From assembly GCA_937872185.1 (NCBI GenBank), contig CALMQN010000118.1:1-5426 (forward strand): 5,426 nucleotides of DNA, given 5' to 3'. Below, piece by piece: positions 3,361 through 5,426 of the stretch (positions are counted from its first letter, which is position 1; every line of letters starts with the position of its first letter). The notes under the pieces were generated by a model. The model was not told where the DNA came from and searched no databases. It saw only the letters and a list, made by a program, of their open reading frames with translations. The DNA is from an uncultured bacterium (GTDB taxonomy: Bacteria > Patescibacteriota > Saccharimonadia > Saccharimonadales > Saccharimonadaceae). A program made the translations under genes and the position numbers.

Positions 3361-5426
3361 GAGATTTTTTGGTTATCCTGGGTCGTAACTTTGCGTCGCC
3401 GATCGTTATTGCGATTTTGGTGTTAGCTGCTATTTTACTGGCCCTGGGTGAACCGCGCGATGCATGGTTTATATCATTTGTCATCGTGGTCAACACGTTG
3501 TTTGCTATCGTTCAAGAGGTTCGAGCGCAACGAGCGCTCAAAAAACTAGAACTGATGAATCGGCCCCTCGCCCGTCGCATTGGTAAAAATGGGGTGATTC
3601 AAGAAGTGCTATTTGATCAGTTAGCGGTCGGTGACCACATTGCGCTGCAAGCGGGCGATGAGGTTCCGGCCGATGGCACGGTCACAGTCAGTAGCGGGCT
3701 GGAAGTTGATGAAAGTATGTTGACCGGCGAATCGGCCGCGGTTGATAAACCGAAGGGCGACGTCGTATACGCCGCGAGTGTCATTATGGCGGGCACCGCG
3801 ACCGTCCGTGTAATGGCAGTAGGTGAAGCGACGAAGGTCGGTATGATGAGCCAGGCGTTAAAACGTTATGTCCCCCGCCCGACACCACTCCAGCGTGCGA
3901 TCGGACGTGCCATTACTTGGTTGACCTGGGGCGCGCTCTTTTTGGCGGGCTTGATATTTGTTGTGTATTATTTTGCTGGTCTGCACGCTGTCATTATTTT
4001 TAAAACAATCACCGCTGCAGCCGTAACGGTTGTCCCCGAAGGCCTGCTGCTGGCCAGTTCGCTGCTGCTTGCGTTTGGTGCGCTCAGATTGGCACAGGCG
4101 CAGGTGCTGCCACAAAAGTTAGGCGCTATCGAGGCTATGGCGCTACTGAATATTTTGTGTGTCGACAAAACGGGCACGCTGACCAGCGACACGGTCGATT
4201 TTGACTCGTTGGAATTGTTTGACACAAAAGGAACCCGACTGAACGAATTGATCGGTATTGTTGCGCGTGAAACGAGCAAAGGCAATAGCACGGGCGATGC
4301 CATTATTGAAGCGCTGCCAACACCAAGGAATTATGTTGTGAAAGAAGTTCTGGCGTTTTCGTCGTCGCGCAAAATGAGCGGTGTCCGCGTGACGATCGAC
4401 GGTAAGGCTCACGCCATTGTGATGGGTGCCCCAGAGTTTTTGGCTGACCTGGCGCCGTTAAGCCGTGCGCAGTTGCGCCGCATTGATACACTAACCGGCG
4501 AGGGTCAACGCGTTCTGCTGGTCGCTCGCTTCCCTGCGGCTGGTTCGCTAAAAAAACTGGCTGCTGGTTCCGGAACGGCACTAGGCCTTATCATCTTGTC
4601 CAATCAACTGCGCAGTGGTGTTGAAAAAACGGTCGCCTATTTGCAACAAAACGGCGTCAGTATTCGTGTAATTAGTGGCGATAATCCAAACACGGTCCGC
4701 TTTGTAGCCCAGAGGGTTGGCATTGCCGATGCGGACAAAGTAATTACTGGCGCAGAGCTGGCGAAAGTTTCGGACAAAAAGTGGGATAAAACGGTCGCTG
4801 CTCATACGATTTTTGCCCGGGTATTACCCGAACAGAAAGAACGCATTATTGGTACCTTCCGCGACCTGGGTCACTTTACCGGCATGGTTGGTGACGGCGT
4901 CAACGATGCGCTGGCTATTAAAAAGGCCGATCTGGGCGTGGCGATGTACGCTGGTGCCAGCGCGACTCGGCGCGTGGCGGACATTGTGTTAATGAACAAT
5001 TCGTTCAATTCACTGCCGCTTGGTATGCGACTGGGCAACCGCATTATGCAGGCTATCGAGATTATCGCCACGCTGTTTTTTCACAAGCTTACTTATGGCG
5101 TCGTGCTGCTTTTGGCGACGCTGGCGCTGGGCATTGTTTATCCGTTCGAACCCCGCCACATCACTTTCATGAATATCTTCCTGGTCACCTTGCCGACGAT
5201 CATGTGGACGCTGTTTGCACCGATGCCACGGCATCGTTTATCGCCGCGCTTTTTCTGGAAGGACACACTCCTGGCGGTCGCTCCCATCGCTGCCATTACG
5301 GGCGTGACGGTGACGCTGGTATATACGATCCTCCATATGTTACACCCGCTTGACCCATCAGGCGTGTCCACCACCACAGTGCTGGTCGCGACGTTCTTTG
5401 GTATCTATCTAGTATTTTTGGTGCCG
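3357..5426 (+). CDS. P-type cation-transporting ATPase, CtpE/YfgQ-like (3' end outside window)
   Basis: Open from ATG at 3357 to the window edge: 690 residues, no stop. P-type ATPase landmarks are in order: helices 1-2 (about 13-54), actuator domain with LTGES (122-126), helices 3-4 (about 188-245) with the ion-site PEGL (227-230), phosphorylation motif DKTGTLT with D270, nucleotide-binding part with KMSG (339-342) and GAPE (357-360), SGDNP (440-444), hinge GDGVNDALAIKKAD (512-525), then helices 5 to 8. PEGL without a following Pro, HKLTYG in helix 5 and YPFEPRHIT before helix 6 resemble mycobacterial CtpE, reported as a calcium transporter, and firmicute relatives; the ion here is inferred. 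The family is usually near 800 residues, so roughly 80 C-terminal residues are missing. The N-terminus lacks about 35 residues normally present before helix 1; an in-frame stop at 3348-3350 rules out extension. AGGA at 3352-3355 sits only one base before the ATG, an unusual spacing. Divergent from the MFS gene. Confidence 0.93.
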   Translation, partial: MRDFLVILGRNFASPIVIAILVLAAILLALGEPRDAWFISFVIVVNTLFAIVQEVRAQRALKKLELMNRPLARRIGKNGVIQEVLFDQLAVGDHIALQAGDEVPADGTVTVSSGLEVDESMLTGESAAVDKPKGDVVYAASVIMAGTATVRVMAVGEATKVGMMSQALKRYVPRPTPLQRAIGRAITWLTWGALFLAGLIFVVYYFAGLHAVIIFKTITAAAVTVVPEGLLLASSLLLAFGALRLAQAQVLPQKLGAIEAMALLNILCVDKTGTLTSDTVDFDSLELFDTKGTRLNELIGIVARETSKGNSTGDAIIEALPTPRNYVVKEVLAFSSSRKMSGVRVTIDGKAHAIVMGAPEFLADLAPLSRAQLRRIDTLTGEGQRVLLVARFPAAGSLKKLAAGSGTALGLIILSNQLRSGVEKTVAYLQQNGVSIRVISGDNPNTVRFVAQRVGIADADKVITGAELAKVSDKKWDKTVAAHTIFARVLPEQKERIIGTFRDLGHFTGMVGDGVNDALAIKKADLGVAMYAGASATRRVADIVLMNNSFNSLPLGMRLGNRIMQAIEIIATLFFHKLTYGVVLLLATLALGIVYPFEPRHITFMNIFLVTLPTIMWTLFAPMPRHRLSPRFFWKDTLLAVAPIAAITGVTVTLVYTILHMLHPLDPSGVSTTTVLVATFFGIYLVFLVP

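Noticed and set aside
3858..5377. Minus-strand open frames opposite the ATPase
   Set aside because: They overlap an intact P-type ATPase and show no domain, start site or codon signal of their own.

Overview
The window is bacterial, uses the standard code, and holds four protein genes: a secreted acidic protein (minus strand, cut by the left edge), an 83-residue small protein (plus), a 14-helix MFS exporter of the DHA2 type (minus), and a P-type cation ATPase (plus, cut by the right edge). I see no rRNA, tRNA, CRISPR array, transposase or phage gene. Nothing in it proves a new biological system. The parts least explained by known families are the small protein, the long untranslated stretch before it, and the start region of the ATPase.

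Layout. Positions 1-706 encode the N-terminal part of an exported protein with a signal peptide, an Asp/Glu/Thr/Ser-rich repeat linker and the beginning of an unrecognised extracellular domain. Positions 707-1226 are non-coding: a candidate promoter and a 16-bp palindrome for the secreted gene, an AT-rich section, a plus-strand TTGACA-type promoter candidate and a terminator-like hairpin. The small gene (1227-1478) has a strong Shine-Dalgarno site. It converges on the MFS gene (1537-3228), and a perfect 19-bp stem between the two can stop transcription from both sides. The MFS and ATPase genes are divergent across a 128-bp spacer.

Organism. The right-hand genes have moderate GC and mixed codon use. 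The left gene is clearly different: 32 of 40 sampled codons end in G or C against 18 of 40 at the start of the ATPase, every Phe is TTC, and it has one Lys. Its style resembles exported proteins of high-GC Actinobacteria. The small protein and the general look of the other two genes remind me of Saccharibacteria (TM7), which live on actinobacterial hosts, but this is recollection and weak inference. Transfer from a host, or a chimeric contig, would both explain the contrast.

How the genes may work together. The two transporters share only an intergenic region. An exporter beside a cation pump may reflect membrane or ion stress, but no regulator gene is present to support that. No functional link to the secreted protein is visible.
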